Part shown: positions 9,009 through 17,643 of the stretch, one piece after another
Layout: every line of letters starts with the position of its first letter
Numbering within the stretch: position 1 is the stretch's first letter
DNA from: Tepidiphilus sp. J10
Lineage (GTDB): Bacteria > Pseudomonadota > Gammaproteobacteria > Burkholderiales > Thiobacillaceae
Direction of reading: 5' to 3'
Assembly (NCBI GenBank): GCA_945897865.1
Contig: CAMDHJ010000020.1
Location: 1-33,587, forward strand
DNA: 33,587 bases
Position numbers and translations under genes: made by a program
The notes under the pieces: model-generated
Told to the model about the DNA's origin: nothing
The model's database searches: none
What the model saw: the letters and a program-made list of their open reading frames with translations, nothing else

Positions 9009-9701
9009 TTATTTCGCAACTTTTGCGGCAGCCGGGCGCTTCGAATTCGCCTGATTCGGCTTGCCAGCCAACAATATGCCGAGTTCGCCATTGCACTGCC
9101 GGCTCAAATCGCGATACGACTCTGGGCTATCGATAATCGGATGTCGCATCTGGCCAAGTGCCTGATAGACAAAATTGAACTGCTGGAAGAAGCGGTTACG
9201 CGCCCGCTCCTGATTCAGACTGCCGGTCCGTTCAATCGCGGCGGTATCGAAAATGTCCTGGCTGAACTGGCGGACTTCCTCTGGCATCACGCGCAGCACT
9301 TCCAGGTCATAGTCCTGATGCTTCAACTCATGATCCAGCACCAGCTTGAAAGCGCAGGAATCCTTCGGCAGATCGCTGGCAACGTAAATCACCGGCGCGG
9401 TGACAATCCGGGTCGTCAACGATAACCGCTTGCCGGGCAAGCTCATCTCGTTAAAGTTCAACTCAATCTTCTGTCGGTTTTGAAACAGCCCGACGCCGAG
9501 GTCCGCCTTGAAGCCGCCTTGCGCTTGCGCCAGTGTGATTTGCTTGACGTTCTTGCTGTGATCAATCGACAGCGTGCCATGCTCAATGACCACCCGGTTG
9601 CCGATCTGCCACAGTGAGCCGGCATGCGCGCTGAATTGCACTTCAAGCACCAGGCAACAGAGCATGGCGACTGAAAGTAATAACCGGCGGCAGGCAAGCA
9701 T
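9009..9701 (-). CDS. Secreted protein with HExxH motif, function unknown
   Basis: Unrecognised 230-residue protein. It has a signal peptide (MLACRRLLLS start, hydrophobic to about residue 20, cleavage near AHA). A candidate zinc-binding motif HELKH (H124, E125, H128) sits in the context FKLVLDHELKHQDYDLE. Cys116, just before this motif, and a late Cys in LSRQCNGELG may form a disulfide in the periplasm. The context resembles DUF922-type predicted secreted metalloproteases, but I cannot assign the family. A strand-rich N-terminal half (about residues 30-110) precedes the motif, and the C-terminal tail is basic and Ala/Lys-rich. The ATG at 9701 lacks a good ribosome site. It is divergent from the HD-GYP regulator across 207 bases. 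Confidence 0.7.
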   Translation of the reverse strand: MLACRRLLLSVAMLCCLVLEVQFSAHAGSLWQIGNRVVIEHGTLSIDHSKNVKQITLAQAQGGFKADLGVGLFQNRQKIELNFNEMSLPGKRLSLTTRIVTAPVIYVASDLPKDSCAFKLVLDHELKHQDYDLEVLRVMPEEVRQFSQDIFDTAAIERTGSLNQERARNRFFQQFNFVYQALGQMRHPIIDSPESYRDLSRQCNGELGILLAGKPNQANSKRPAAAKVAK

Positions 9702-9908
9702 CAGGGTCAGGACTCGAAGGAGGGCAACAGCGGCTATTTACCCGAAAACCGCCGGCAGAATGCAACTCGATATTGAAAATATGCAGCAATAAGATTCGGC
9801 ATTCGGCCTTTTATTTTGCTCCCCACCATTAAGAAAATCCCTGGCAACGCCGATAGCGGGAAACCGGGTAGATACGGGTCAACCAGACTGCAGTCAACTG
9901 AGCATTTC
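9702..9908. other. Divergent intergenic region in front of the sensing operon
   Basis: This 207-base gap separates the HExxH gene (-) from the ten-gene plus-strand run. It must hold the promoter of that run unless transcription enters from elsewhere. An AT-rich patch (about 9770-9835) contains TTGAAA and TTGCTC hexamers, but I find no well-spaced sigma-70 promoter. One sigma-54-like string has wrong spacing. No intrinsic terminator is visible. Confidence 0.5.
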
Positions 9909-11705
9909 ATGGATCTGAGCAATCTTTCTGTATTGAAAAACATGCGGGTGCTTTACGTCGAAGACGACAGCGCCACCCGTGAGGAACTCGGCGAGATCCT
10001 CGCCTACTGGGTCAAGACACTCGACATCGCAACCAATGGGCAAGCCGGTCTCGCTTTGTATAGCGAAAAACGGCACGACCTGGTGGTGACCGACATTCAG
10101 ATGCCGATCATGGGCGGTCTGGTCATGAGCGCGGAGATTCGTCGTATCGCGCCGCGACAACCCATCATCGTGCTGAGCGCATACAACGATGTGGAATTCC
10201 TGTTCCGCGCCATTGAACTCGGCATCAGTCAATACATAACCAAACCGGTCAATGTCGAAAAGCTGCTCGGAAAAATAGCCGAGATTGCCGAGGTTCTGCA
10301 GGCGAAACAGGAACAACAGCGCAACCGGCGGCTGCTTGAACAATATCGTCACCTGGTCGACGCCAGCGCCATTGTCAGCAAATTCGATCCGCACGGCCGC
10401 ATAACCTATGTCAATGACCGCTTTTGTGAATTGAGCGGATATAACCAGCAAGCGCTGATCGGCAGCGAAATTCGGCGCATGCGCCATCCTGACGAGCCGA
10501 AGGATATTGCCGGGAAAATCTGGCAATCGGTCCTTGATGGCAACAAATGGGCGGGCATCGTTAAGAACCAAAACCGATCTGGCGCCATGTATATAGTCGA
10601 CAGCAGCCTGGTGCCGATCTTCAACGAACGCAATCAGGTCGAAGAAGTCGTCTGTCTGGATGTCGACATCACCGACCTCTACCTGAATTACGAAAACATG
10701 CTCGAGTCGCTCAGCCGCAGTGAGCGATCCCTCTATGAGCAACGTCATTTGCTCGACGAATACAAACGCGTGCTGGAACTGGGCGCCAGCATCCTCGTCG
10801 TCGAACCAAGCGGGCGTATCCTGGGTGTCAACCTTCGATTGGCGAACATGCTCGGGTATGAGGTCAAGGACTTGATCGAGCGGTCGTTAAGCGATGTCGT
10901 GCCGGCCGACTATTCGACTTGCATCCAGCAAGCCACCCAGATCATCGACGGCCATTGCAGTCAAGTCATTCCGTTCATTCATCAAGACGGCGCGGAACGG
11001 ATATTCAGTGTCAACTTCATGTCCGTGCACGACCTGCATGGCCAGATCAACTCCATCATCCTGAGCTGCCAGGACGTCACCGAGCCGCTGCGTCTGACAC
11101 AAGAAATCGTCGAAACCCAGCGTGAGCTTCTGCTGGTTCTCGGCGAAGTGATGGAAAACCGCAGCCAGGAAACCGGCAAGCATGTTTACCGTGTCGCCGA
11201 AATTGCCCACTTGCTGGCCCTTGAATATGGCCTAAGCAAGGAACAGGCAGAAATCCTGAAGACCGCCGCGCCGATGCACGATATCGGCAAGGTCGGCATC
11301 GACGATGCGATTCTGCACAAGCCGGGCAAGCTGGATTTCGATGAGTTCGAGATCATGAAAACGCATGCCGAACGCGGCCATCACATCCTCACCCGCATCG
11401 ACCGCCCGCTGCTCAGCATGGCCGCGCGGATTGCGCATGAACACCATGAAAACTTCGATGGAAGCGGCTATCCGCAAGGCCTCAAGGGCGAAGAAATCTC
11501 GATCGAGGGCCGCATCATCGCGGTCGCCGACGTGCTCGACGCCCTCGGCCAAGCACGGGTTTACAAAGCTGCTTGGGAAGACGTCGCGATCCGTAATTAC
11601 TTCGTCACGCAACGTGGCTGCAAGTTCGATCCCGTACTGGTCGACCTGATGCTCAAGCATTGGGATGCCATCTCCGATATACGAAATAACTATCGCGATA
11701 TTTGA
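9909..11705 (+). CDS. REC-PAS-PAS-HD-GYP response regulator (c-di-GMP phosphodiesterase)
   Basis: Cytoplasmic response regulator of 598 residues. The receiver domain (about 10-130) has the acidic pair E18/D19/D20, phospho-acceptor D62 (VVTDIQMP) and the Lys of ITKPVN at 112. PAS 1 (about 145-258) has GRITYVNDRFCELSGY. PAS 2 (about 285-395) has GRILGVNLRLANMLGY. HD-GYP (about 405-590) carries the HD dyad at 457-458 (MHDIGKVGI), HHENFDGSGYP with GYP at 520-522, and DVLDAL..R.YK. All key catalytic residues look intact, so hydrolysis of cyclic di-GMP is expected. The open frame extends upstream to 9816, but ATG 9909 fits the domain start. It is the first gene of the run ending with the kinase at 21042, and only 16 bases separate it from the TolC-family gene. 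It is the natural candidate partner of that kinase. Confidence 0.93.
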   Translation: MDLSNLSVLKNMRVLYVEDDSATREELGEILAYWVKTLDIATNGQAGLALYSEKRHDLVVTDIQMPIMGGLVMSAEIRRIAPRQPIIVLSAYNDVEFLFRAIELGISQYITKPVNVEKLLGKIAEIAEVLQAKQEQQRNRRLLEQYRHLVDASAIVSKFDPHGRITYVNDRFCELSGYNQQALIGSEIRRMRHPDEPKDIAGKIWQSVLDGNKWAGIVKNQNRSGAMYIVDSSLVPIFNERNQVEEVVCLDVDITDLYLNYENMLESLSRSERSLYEQRHLLDEYKRVLELGASILVVEPSGRILGVNLRLANMLGYEVKDLIERSLSDVVPADYSTCIQQATQIIDGHCSQVIPFIHQDGAERIFSVNFMSVHDLHGQINSIILSCQDVTEPLRLTQEIVETQRELLLVLGEVMENRSQETGKHVYRVAEIAHLLALEYGLSKEQAEILKTAAPMHDIGKVGIDDAILHKPGKLDFDEFEIMKTHAERGHHILTRIDRPLLSMAARIAHEHHENFDGSGYPQGLKGEEISIEGRIIAVADVLDALGQARVYKAAWEDVAIRNYFVTQRGCKFDPVLVDLMLKHWDAISDIRNNYRDI

Positions 11706-11721
11706 TTTTTAAGGAATTCCC

Positions 11722-13137
11722 ATGCGCAAGACTCTCACCCACCTGTTCGCCCTGACCTGCCTTGCCGGCGCGACGCAACTCGCCAACGCCGAACAACTGG
11801 ACAACCTGACGCTGCAACATAGCCTGCGCATTGCGCTGGAAAACCACCGCTCGCTGCAGGTCTCGCAAGCCGCACTCGACATGGCAGAGGCGCAATACCA
11901 GCAGGCGATGGCGGCATTTCGGCCGAAACTGGGGCTGGAAGCTGGGTTTCAGCGGGCGGATGAGAATCGGACGTTTACCTTTGAGGGCATTGTGCAGACC
12001 CCGGCGATGGGCCTGCCGATCGGCCTCGGTGGTGCCATCGTGGCCATTCCCGGACAGCCCCTGCCGATCAATCTCGATGTCCAGCTGTTCGACCGCGATG
12101 TCACCCGCGCCGGCCTCAACCTGACTTATCCGCTCTACACCGGCGGCAAGAAGGAAGCGATCACCGGCATGGCGAAGAAAGGCGTCGAAATCGCGCGCGA
12201 GGAAAAACGCAAAACCGAACTGGAGGTGGTGCGCGACGTCAACAAGTACTACCACGGCGCGCAGTTCGCGCAACAGATGGAACAACTGGTCAGCGACACG
12301 CTGGAACGCTTCCAGGCATTGGAAGACCTGACCGACCGGCTGTACCAGAACGCTTCGCTGAAGGTGAAAAAGACCGATTACCTGCGCACCAAGACGACTA
12401 CGGCGATGACCCGCTCCATGTTGCAGGAAACCCGTTACGCCAGCGCGCTGACCCGCGAAGCGCTGGCGAATGCGATGGGCTTGCCGGTCAACAGCCGAAT
12501 CAGCCTGGCTCCAGAAGCAGAAATGCCGGGATTCGATGCGGCCTTTGAACCCCTGCTCGCCGACGCCATGAAGTTCAATCCAGACAAACAGCGCCTGGAA
12601 CTGGCGGTGCAGGCAGCCGAGCACAAAATCAACGAAGCGCGTAGCGGTCATTTTCCGGTGGTCGGGCTGGAAGCCAGTGCTTATCGCGCCTGGAACGACT
12701 ACAAGGGCGGTCTGATCAACGACGACAACCGCGACGGCTGGACGTTGGGAGTCGGCGTCAAATGGGATCTGTTTGACGGCGGCATGACCAAGGCCGGCGT
12801 CGATGCCGCCCGCGCCGGCAAGATCAAACTTGAAGCCCAGCGCGTATTGCTCGATAACGGCCTCGCGTTGCAGATCAAGAATGACTTCATGCGCATTGAA
12901 CGCTCCCGCGCCCAGGTCAGCGACAGCACCCAGGCGCAAGGCTATGCCGAGGAAAACCGCAAACTGAATGTGCGCGCCTATCAGGAAGAAATGGTCGAGA
13001 CCAAGGACGTGATCGAAGCCCAGCTGGTGGAAACCTTCGCCAGCGCCAACCTGCATCGCGTCCGCCACGACCTGCGCGCCGCCCTGGCCTATCTCGATTA
13101 CCGCCTCGGCAAGGCGCTGCAACCGGCCAAGCCGTAA
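11722..13137 (+). CDS. TolC-family outer-membrane efflux protein (orphan)
   Basis: Outer-membrane factor of 471 residues with a Sec signal peptide ending near ANA. It shows the two-fold TolC architecture: an N-terminal repeat starting SLRIALENHRSLQVSQAAL, and a second repeat around residues 275-460 with AAEHKINEARSGHFPVVGLEASAY and a late coiled coil. Each beta-barrel section is followed by YPLYTGG or WDLFDGG, typical OMF motifs. Between the first two strands there is a long hydrophobic, Pro/Gly-rich insert (about residues 86-118) that could form a large outer loop. OMFs normally partner with an inner-membrane pump and an adaptor, and neither is in this window. It has a good AAGGAA ribosome site, and its stop lies 7 bases before P1. 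Its role could be export, or sensing/gating linked to the binding proteins (inference). Confidence 0.9.
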   Translation: MRKTLTHLFALTCLAGATQLANAEQLDNLTLQHSLRIALENHRSLQVSQAALDMAEAQYQQAMAAFRPKLGLEAGFQRADENRTFTFEGIVQTPAMGLPIGLGGAIVAIPGQPLPINLDVQLFDRDVTRAGLNLTYPLYTGGKKEAITGMAKKGVEIAREEKRKTELEVVRDVNKYYHGAQFAQQMEQLVSDTLERFQALEDLTDRLYQNASLKVKKTDYLRTKTTTAMTRSMLQETRYASALTREALANAMGLPVNSRISLAPEAEMPGFDAAFEPLLADAMKFNPDKQRLELAVQAAEHKINEARSGHFPVVGLEASAYRAWNDYKGGLINDDNRDGWTLGVGVKWDLFDGGMTKAGVDAARAGKIKLEAQRVLLDNGLALQIKNDFMRIERSRAQVSDSTQAQGYAEENRKLNVRAYQEEMVETKDVIEAQLVETFASANLHRVRHDLRAALAYLDYRLGKALQPAKP

Positions 13138-13144
13138 GCACGGC

Positions 13145-14050
13145 ATGGCAAATTCGGCCATCCGGCTTGCCCTCGCGCTGGTGCTGTTGTGCTGCGGACT
13201 GGCGCGGGCTGAGTTACCGCCGGTCGCCATCGGATTCTATCTCCCGGTCGTCCGCGACCTGCCACGCAAGGATGTCGAGGTCTCGCTGCGCTTCTGGGTC
13301 GAGGAACTTGCGCGCAGCATCGGGGTTTCCTATCTGCCAGTGCAGATGTACGACGATCTGTCCAAGTTGAAGCGCGACTTGGTCAGCGGCAAGCTGAATT
13401 TCCTGGTCACCACCGCCATGGGCGCGGTACAACATTTCGCACCCGAAGAATTGGCAGATGGCTTTTCAGGCTACAAGACGGTTCCCGACCACCTGCTGCT
13501 GGTGGTACGTCGCGAAGCCGCAATCCGCACACCCGGTGACCTTGCCGGCAAGCGGGTTGCGCTGATGGAGGGCGACGAACTTGCCGATCTCTATCTGGAA
13601 ACCCTGCTGCTGAAAGCCTGGGGCAAACCGGACTGGAAGCGCCTCGGCCCAATTACCCGCGAGCAGCGCTCCGGCAAACTGGCGCACCGCCTTTTCTTTG
13701 GCCAGGCTGACGCGGCGCTGCTCTATCGCAACGGCTATGAGGCCGCCCTGGCGCTGAACCCACAACTCGGGCAACGCCTGCAGGTACTGGACGCCTATTC
13801 CTTCAAGATGCGTTCGCCGCATATCGGCCTATTTTCGGCACAGGTGCGTCCGGAACACCGCGAGGAAATCACTCAGGCCGTGCTGCGGCTGAACGAAACG
13901 GCGCGCGGTCGGCAAGTGTTGCAGATATATCTGGCGGACAGCATGGTGCGGACCCCGCTGCGCGATCTGGCGCCGTTTCGCGAGCTGATCGAAACCCACC
14001 GCAGTTTGCTGGCGCGCGGCCAGGGAAAAGCAGAAAGCACACGCAAATGA
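13145..14050 (+). CDS. PhnD-like periplasmic binding protein P1 (lacks Cys pair)
   Basis: Periplasmic solute-binding-type protein of 301 residues with signal peptide cleavage after ARA (residue 22). The fold matches the PhnD/phosphonate-binding family (type 2 periplasmic binding proteins): VAIGFYLPVVRD opens lobe 1, QMYDDLSKLKRDLVSGKLNF forms the next unit, and LAGKRVALMEGDELADLYLET starts lobe 2. NPQLGQR and RGRQVLQIY are the array-wide motifs. It is the only array member without the CX7C pair: Leu155 and Asp163 stand where the others have Cys. It also departs from the FK-(T/I/V)D consensus after RGRQ. Being first and most divergent, it may bind a different ligand or play a structural role. 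The ribosome site is weak, so expression probably depends on TolC-gene translation 7 bases upstream. Confidence 0.85.
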   Translation: MANSAIRLALALVLLCCGLARAELPPVAIGFYLPVVRDLPRKDVEVSLRFWVEELARSIGVSYLPVQMYDDLSKLKRDLVSGKLNFLVTTAMGAVQHFAPEELADGFSGYKTVPDHLLLVVRREAAIRTPGDLAGKRVALMEGDELADLYLETLLLKAWGKPDWKRLGPITREQRSGKLAHRLFFGQADAALLYRNGYEAALALNPQLGQRLQVLDAYSFKMRSPHIGLFSAQVRPEHREEITQAVLRLNETARGRQVLQIYLADSMVRTPLRDLAPFRELIETHRSLLARGQGKAESTRK

Positions 14051-14946
14051 GGCTCGGATGCCTTCTGCCGCTGCTGCTTTCACTGCTGTTAGTCAGCGCG
14101 AGCAGCAGCGCTGCCCCCCCCACCCACGAATCGCTGCGCATTGGCGTCGACCTCAGTGCACTCCGCGACGCCAGCCGCGCCGATGTGGAAGTGTCGCTCA
14201 AGGTGTGGGCAGACGAATTGATGCGTACCCTGGAAGTGCCGGCTGAAGTGCAGTTCTTTTCGGCCATGCCGGAGGTTAGACGCGCCCTGGATGCCGGCCG
14301 CATCAACTTCGTCATTGGCGACGGCCTCGACCTGCTGCGCCATTTCGCAACGAACGATCTCAGCGATGGCTTTGGCGGCCTTGCGCCAAATGAAGACCAG
14401 ATGTTCCTGCTGGTCCGCAAGGCGGCCGGCATCCGGCACGCACGCGATCTGGCCGGCCAACGGGTGGCGTTGCTCAGCAACAATGCGATATCCGACCTCT
14501 GGCTGGAAACCTATTGCCTGCGCGCCTTCCAGAAGACCTGTGCGAAGGCCGGCCTGCAGGTCAGCACCGAACAGCGCAGCCGGCAACTGGTACTCAAGCT
14601 GTTTTTCGACAAGGCAGACGCCGCCCTGGTGCGTGGCTACGCCTATGAACTGGCGAAGGAACTCAATCCGCAGATCAGCCAACGCATCGACATTCTCGAA
14701 CGGATCGACATTTATCCTGGCTCGCTTGGCCTGTTCGGGCGTCTGGTCAGCCCGGCCTTCCGTGACTATGTCATCGCCAAGGTGCCTCGCCTGCACGACC
14801 ATCCGCGCGGCCGCCAGATTTTGGAAGTGATGCAGACCTCGCGTGTCGGCCGGGTTCCGCATAGCCTGCTCGACCCAATCAGGGATCTGGTCAGGGAACA
14901 TGAAATGCTGAGCCGGCGGTCTGTCGCAAGCGGAGAGCGTAAATGA
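14047..14946 (+). CDS. PhnD-like periplasmic binding protein P2
   Basis: Exported binding protein of 299 residues, with a signal peptide rich in Leu and Ser ending near SSSAA. Lobe 1 begins LRIGVDLSALRDASRADVEVSL; here the usual Phe after IG is Val. Lobe 2 begins LAGQRVALLSNNAISDLWLETYC. The Cys pair is C157/C165 (CLRAFQKTC), predicted to form a disulfide in the periplasm. NPQISQR and PRGRQILEVM are present. The LSNN segment shares the LSND start of type B proteins, while LETYCLRAF is closer to type A, so P2 looks intermediate. It starts inside the P1 stop (ATGA) with no strong ribosome site of its own. Confidence 0.85.
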   Translation: MRLGCLLPLLLSLLLVSASSSAAPPTHESLRIGVDLSALRDASRADVEVSLKVWADELMRTLEVPAEVQFFSAMPEVRRALDAGRINFVIGDGLDLLRHFATNDLSDGFGGLAPNEDQMFLLVRKAAGIRHARDLAGQRVALLSNNAISDLWLETYCLRAFQKTCAKAGLQVSTEQRSRQLVLKLFFDKADAALVRGYAYELAKELNPQISQRIDILERIDIYPGSLGLFGRLVSPAFRDYVIAKVPRLHDHPRGRQILEVMQTSRVGRVPHSLLDPIRDLVREHEMLSRRSVASGERK

Positions 14947-15851
14947 CGGGTTACGGGCTGCCGCACCGCGTGATTCTGCTGCTGTCGATGCTGTTCGGCC
15001 TGCTCGCGGTCCCCGCATTGCAGGCTGCTGACGAGGTGTTGCGGATCGGCTTCAACGTCAAGATCGCGCGCGATTTGAACCGGGCCGATGTGCAATCAGC
15101 ACTCAGCCTGTGGGCGGATGAATTGAGCAGCAAGTTCAACGTACCCGCCGAATCCCTGTTTTATGACGACATGGCCGTCCTGCGACAGGACTTCGATCGC
15201 GGCAAAATCAATTTTGTCATTGCCGCCGGCATGGATTTCGCGCGCTACTTCAAACAAAACGAACTGGCGGATGGCTTTCGTGGCACAGTCCTGACCGACC
15301 ACACCCTGTTATTGCTGACGCGGCGCGATGCCGGCATCGAAGATATGAACCAGCTACGGGGCAAACGTATCGCCGTGCTGAAGGGCGATGAACTGTCCGA
15401 GGTGTATCTGGAAACCCTGTGTTTACGCCGCTTCCAACGACCCTGTACGCAGGTATTCAGCAGCATCGAAACGGTGTCCAACAGCAACCAACTGATCCTG
15501 CGTCTGGTGTTTGGCAAAGCCGATGTGGTGCTGAGCAAGCGGAATGGTTTCGAGACCGCACAAGAACTGAATCCGCAGGTCGGCCGGGTGGCGATGGAGC
15601 TGACCCGGTTCCCGATCAAGAGCAGTTACTACGGACTCTTCAACAGCAAGGTCAACCCTGCAATGCGCAAGCACAGCCTGCAGCGAATGCCCAACATGCA
15701 CAAGGATGTGCGCGGTCGGCAAGTGCTGGAGATATTCAAAGTCGATCGGCTCGTATTGGTCGGAACCGATGAATTGCGCCCCTTCTATGAGCTGCTGTCG
15801 GATTACGAAGCCTTGCTGCCCACCCCGGCGAGCAAGCGGAGCGCACGATGA
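14943..15851 (+). CDS. PhnD-like periplasmic binding protein P3 (type A)
   Basis: Exported binding protein of 302 residues, signal peptide to about ALQA (residue 28). The type A signature is clear: KIARDLNRADVQSALSLWADEL in lobe 1, LKGDELSEVYLETLCLRR in lobe 2, Cys pair C160/C168 (CLRRFQRPC), and VRGRQVLEIFKVDRL. FYDD (73-76), followed by a charged helix and GKINFVIAAGMDFARYF, corresponds to the ligand-cleft region of PhnD relatives. The NPQV motif is kept, but the following residues (GRVAMEL) diverge. It is coupled to P2 by ATGA and preceded by a good GGAGAG ribosome site. P3 is closest to P4 and P6 by eye. Ligand unknown. Confidence 0.86.
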   Translation: MTGYGLPHRVILLLSMLFGLLAVPALQAADEVLRIGFNVKIARDLNRADVQSALSLWADELSSKFNVPAESLFYDDMAVLRQDFDRGKINFVIAAGMDFARYFKQNELADGFRGTVLTDHTLLLLTRRDAGIEDMNQLRGKRIAVLKGDELSEVYLETLCLRRFQRPCTQVFSSIETVSNSNQLILRLVFGKADVVLSKRNGFETAQELNPQVGRVAMELTRFPIKSSYYGLFNSKVNPAMRKHSLQRMPNMHKDVRGRQVLEIFKVDRLVLVGTDELRPFYELLSDYEALLPTPASKRSAR

Positions 15852-16753
15852 AGACATGGCTTCTTTGGCGACTGCGCCTGTTGCTGAGCACTTTGCTGTT
15901 GAGCGCCGCTTTGCAGCCGGCCTGGTCCGCGCCAACGGCTGAAACCGCACGGCTGGGCTTGTACATGAAGATCGCGCGCGATCTGAATCGCTCCGACGTG
16001 CGCACCGCGCTTGAAGTCTGGACGGAGGAATTGACGCGCAAATTCCAGGTTCCCTCCGAAGTCCGCTTCTATTCCGACATCGACGCGCTACGCCATGATT
16101 TCGACACCGGCCAGGTCAACCTGGTGATTGCCGACGCAATGACCTTCGTACGTCATTTCAAACCGGAGGAATTGGCCTTGGGCTTCACCGCCAAGCTTCC
16201 CAACAGCGCCTCTCTGCTTCTGCTCGGCCGCCCAGGTGGCGGCGGTGTCTCACAACTTGCAGGTAAAACCATCGCCAGGCTAGACGATGACGAGGTCTCC
16301 TCAACCTATCTGGACACCTTATGCCTGCGGCGTAGTGGCAAGGAATGTGCGGCGCTCCGGGTCACCTTTGTACCCGTGCCGAACAATCATCAAGCAGTGA
16401 CTCGACTGTTGTTCAAGCAGGTCGATTTTGCCCTGGTCAATCAACATGGCTACGAAACCGCCGTCGAGCTCAATCCCCAACTCAGGAAGGCGGGTGAGTT
16501 GGTGGAAAAACTCAGTTTTGAAACCCAGTTTTTCGGTTTTTTCAGCAGCCGGATTACCCCCGAGTTCCAACGCTTCGCGCTGCGCACCATTGACACCATG
16601 CATCTGGAACCGCGTGGCAGACAGATGCTGGATGTATTCAAAACAGAACGCGTGACCCTAGCCGAACCGATCGTGTTGAAGCCGTTTTATCAACTGGAGC
16701 GGGAATACCGGGAACTGAAAGCCGAGGCCAGGCGCAAGGAACGCAAGCCATGA
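15848..16753 (+). CDS. PhnD-like periplasmic binding protein P4 (type A)
   Basis: Exported binding protein of 301 residues with a long hydrophobic signal peptide ending near AWSA. Lobe 1 has LGLYMKIARDLNRSDVRTAL, sharing both protein and DNA identity with P3. Lobe 2 (LAGKTIARLDDDEVSSTYLDTLCLRR) is type A but with acidic substitutions, and the Cys pair is C159/C167 (CLRRSGKEC). A glycine run (GRPGGGG) before the hinge is not seen in the other members. NPQLRK and PRGRQMLDVFKTERV close the conserved motifs. The FETQFFGFFSSRI segment is aromatic-rich compared with its paralogues. Coupled to P3 by ATGA, with GGAG upstream. Confidence 0.86.
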   Translation: MKTWLLWRLRLLLSTLLLSAALQPAWSAPTAETARLGLYMKIARDLNRSDVRTALEVWTEELTRKFQVPSEVRFYSDIDALRHDFDTGQVNLVIADAMTFVRHFKPEELALGFTAKLPNSASLLLLGRPGGGGVSQLAGKTIARLDDDEVSSTYLDTLCLRRSGKECAALRVTFVPVPNNHQAVTRLLFKQVDFALVNQHGYETAVELNPQLRKAGELVEKLSFETQFFGFFSSRITPEFQRFALRTIDTMHLEPRGRQMLDVFKTERVTLAEPIVLKPFYQLEREYRELKAEARRKERKP

Positions 16754-17643
16754 AGCACTGGCGCCAGCTCCTGTTGCTGCTGTTGCCGACTTGTCTGCAG
16801 GCTTCGCCCACCCCGGCCGCACCCGTGCAAGAGCCGTTGAAGCTGGGTTTTTATCTGCCCGCCATTCGTGACGCCAATCTGGTCGACATGAAAGTCAGCC
16901 TCGGCATCTGGGTGACAGAAATTGGCAAACCCCTTGGCCTGACCGTCACCACCACGACCTATGACGATATCTCCGCCATGCGTCAGGCCCTGGACCGCGC
17001 CGAGATGAACTTCTTCAGCGGCCCGGGCATGGAACTGGCCGAAGTTTTCGCACCGGGTGAAATTCGATCCGGCTATGCCCGTCGCATCATAGGTACCGAC
17101 GAAGGTATCGCCTTGCTGGTATCCAACACCTCCGGCATCAGGAGCTTTGCCGACTTGCGCAACAAACGCCTGTCCCGCCTGAGCAACGATCGCCTGTCCG
17201 ACATCTTCCTGGAAGTCCAGTGCATCAAAGCGGCGGGCATGGCGTGTCATGATTTCCTGCAAATGAAGGAGGAAAAGCGCGACATCCAATCGGTCTACAA
17301 CGTCTTTTTTGGTCGCGCCGATGCCGCACTGGTCAGCCTGGCCACCTTGCGCACCGCGAATGAACTGAATCCCCAAGTCGGGCAACGCTTGCATGTGCTG
17401 CTCGATTGGAAAGCGAAAGCGTTGATGTTCGGCATCATGACCCGGCATACCAAGGACGCCTATCGCGACCTGGTGCTGAACTCGGTGACGGAAGTGATGA
17501 AAACCCCGCGCGGCCGGCAAATCCTGGAACTGTTCAAGACGGACTATCTTGAGCCGGTCGATGCCGAAGCCTTGCGGCCATACTGGGCACTGCTGCGCGA
17601 ATACCATGAACTCCGCCGCGTCGGCATGACGAGAAAGAAATGA
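16750..17643 (+). CDS. PhnD-like periplasmic binding protein P5 (type B)
   Basis: Exported binding protein of 297 residues, signal peptide ending around CLQA. It is the first of two type B members. Lobe 1 reads LGFYLPAIRDANLVDMKVSLG. Lobe 2 has LSRLSNDRLSDIFLEVQC with Cys pair C158/C166 (CIKAAGMAC). Then LMFGIMTRHTKD replaces the GLF region of type A. ANELNPQVGQRLHVLLDWKA is nearly shared with P7 (ANELNPQIRQRLHILLEWKT), and both end with a D-PYW-L-RE tail after LFKTD. The Cys at residue 15 in the leader is not in a lipobox. Coupled to P4 by ATGA, with AAGGAA upstream. Confidence 0.86.
   Translation: MKHWRQLLLLLLPTCLQASPTPAAPVQEPLKLGFYLPAIRDANLVDMKVSLGIWVTEIGKPLGLTVTTTTYDDISAMRQALDRAEMNFFSGPGMELAEVFAPGEIRSGYARRIIGTDEGIALLVSNTSGIRSFADLRNKRLSRLSNDRLSDIFLEVQCIKAAGMACHDFLQMKEEKRDIQSVYNVFFGRADAALVSLATLRTANELNPQVGQRLHVLLDWKAKALMFGIMTRHTKDAYRDLVLNSVTEVMKTPRGRQILELFKTDYLEPVDAEALRPYWALLREYHELRRVGMTRKK

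Noticed and set aside
9849-9866. Sigma-54-like string TGGCAACGCCGATAGC before the HD-GYP gene
   Set aside because: GG to GC spacing is 11 bases instead of the required 10, and the -24 box is imperfect.
11653-13230. Long minus-strand open frame (525 codons) opposite the TolC-family gene
   Set aside because: Antisense shadow of a clear outer-membrane factor, with no ribosome site or domain.
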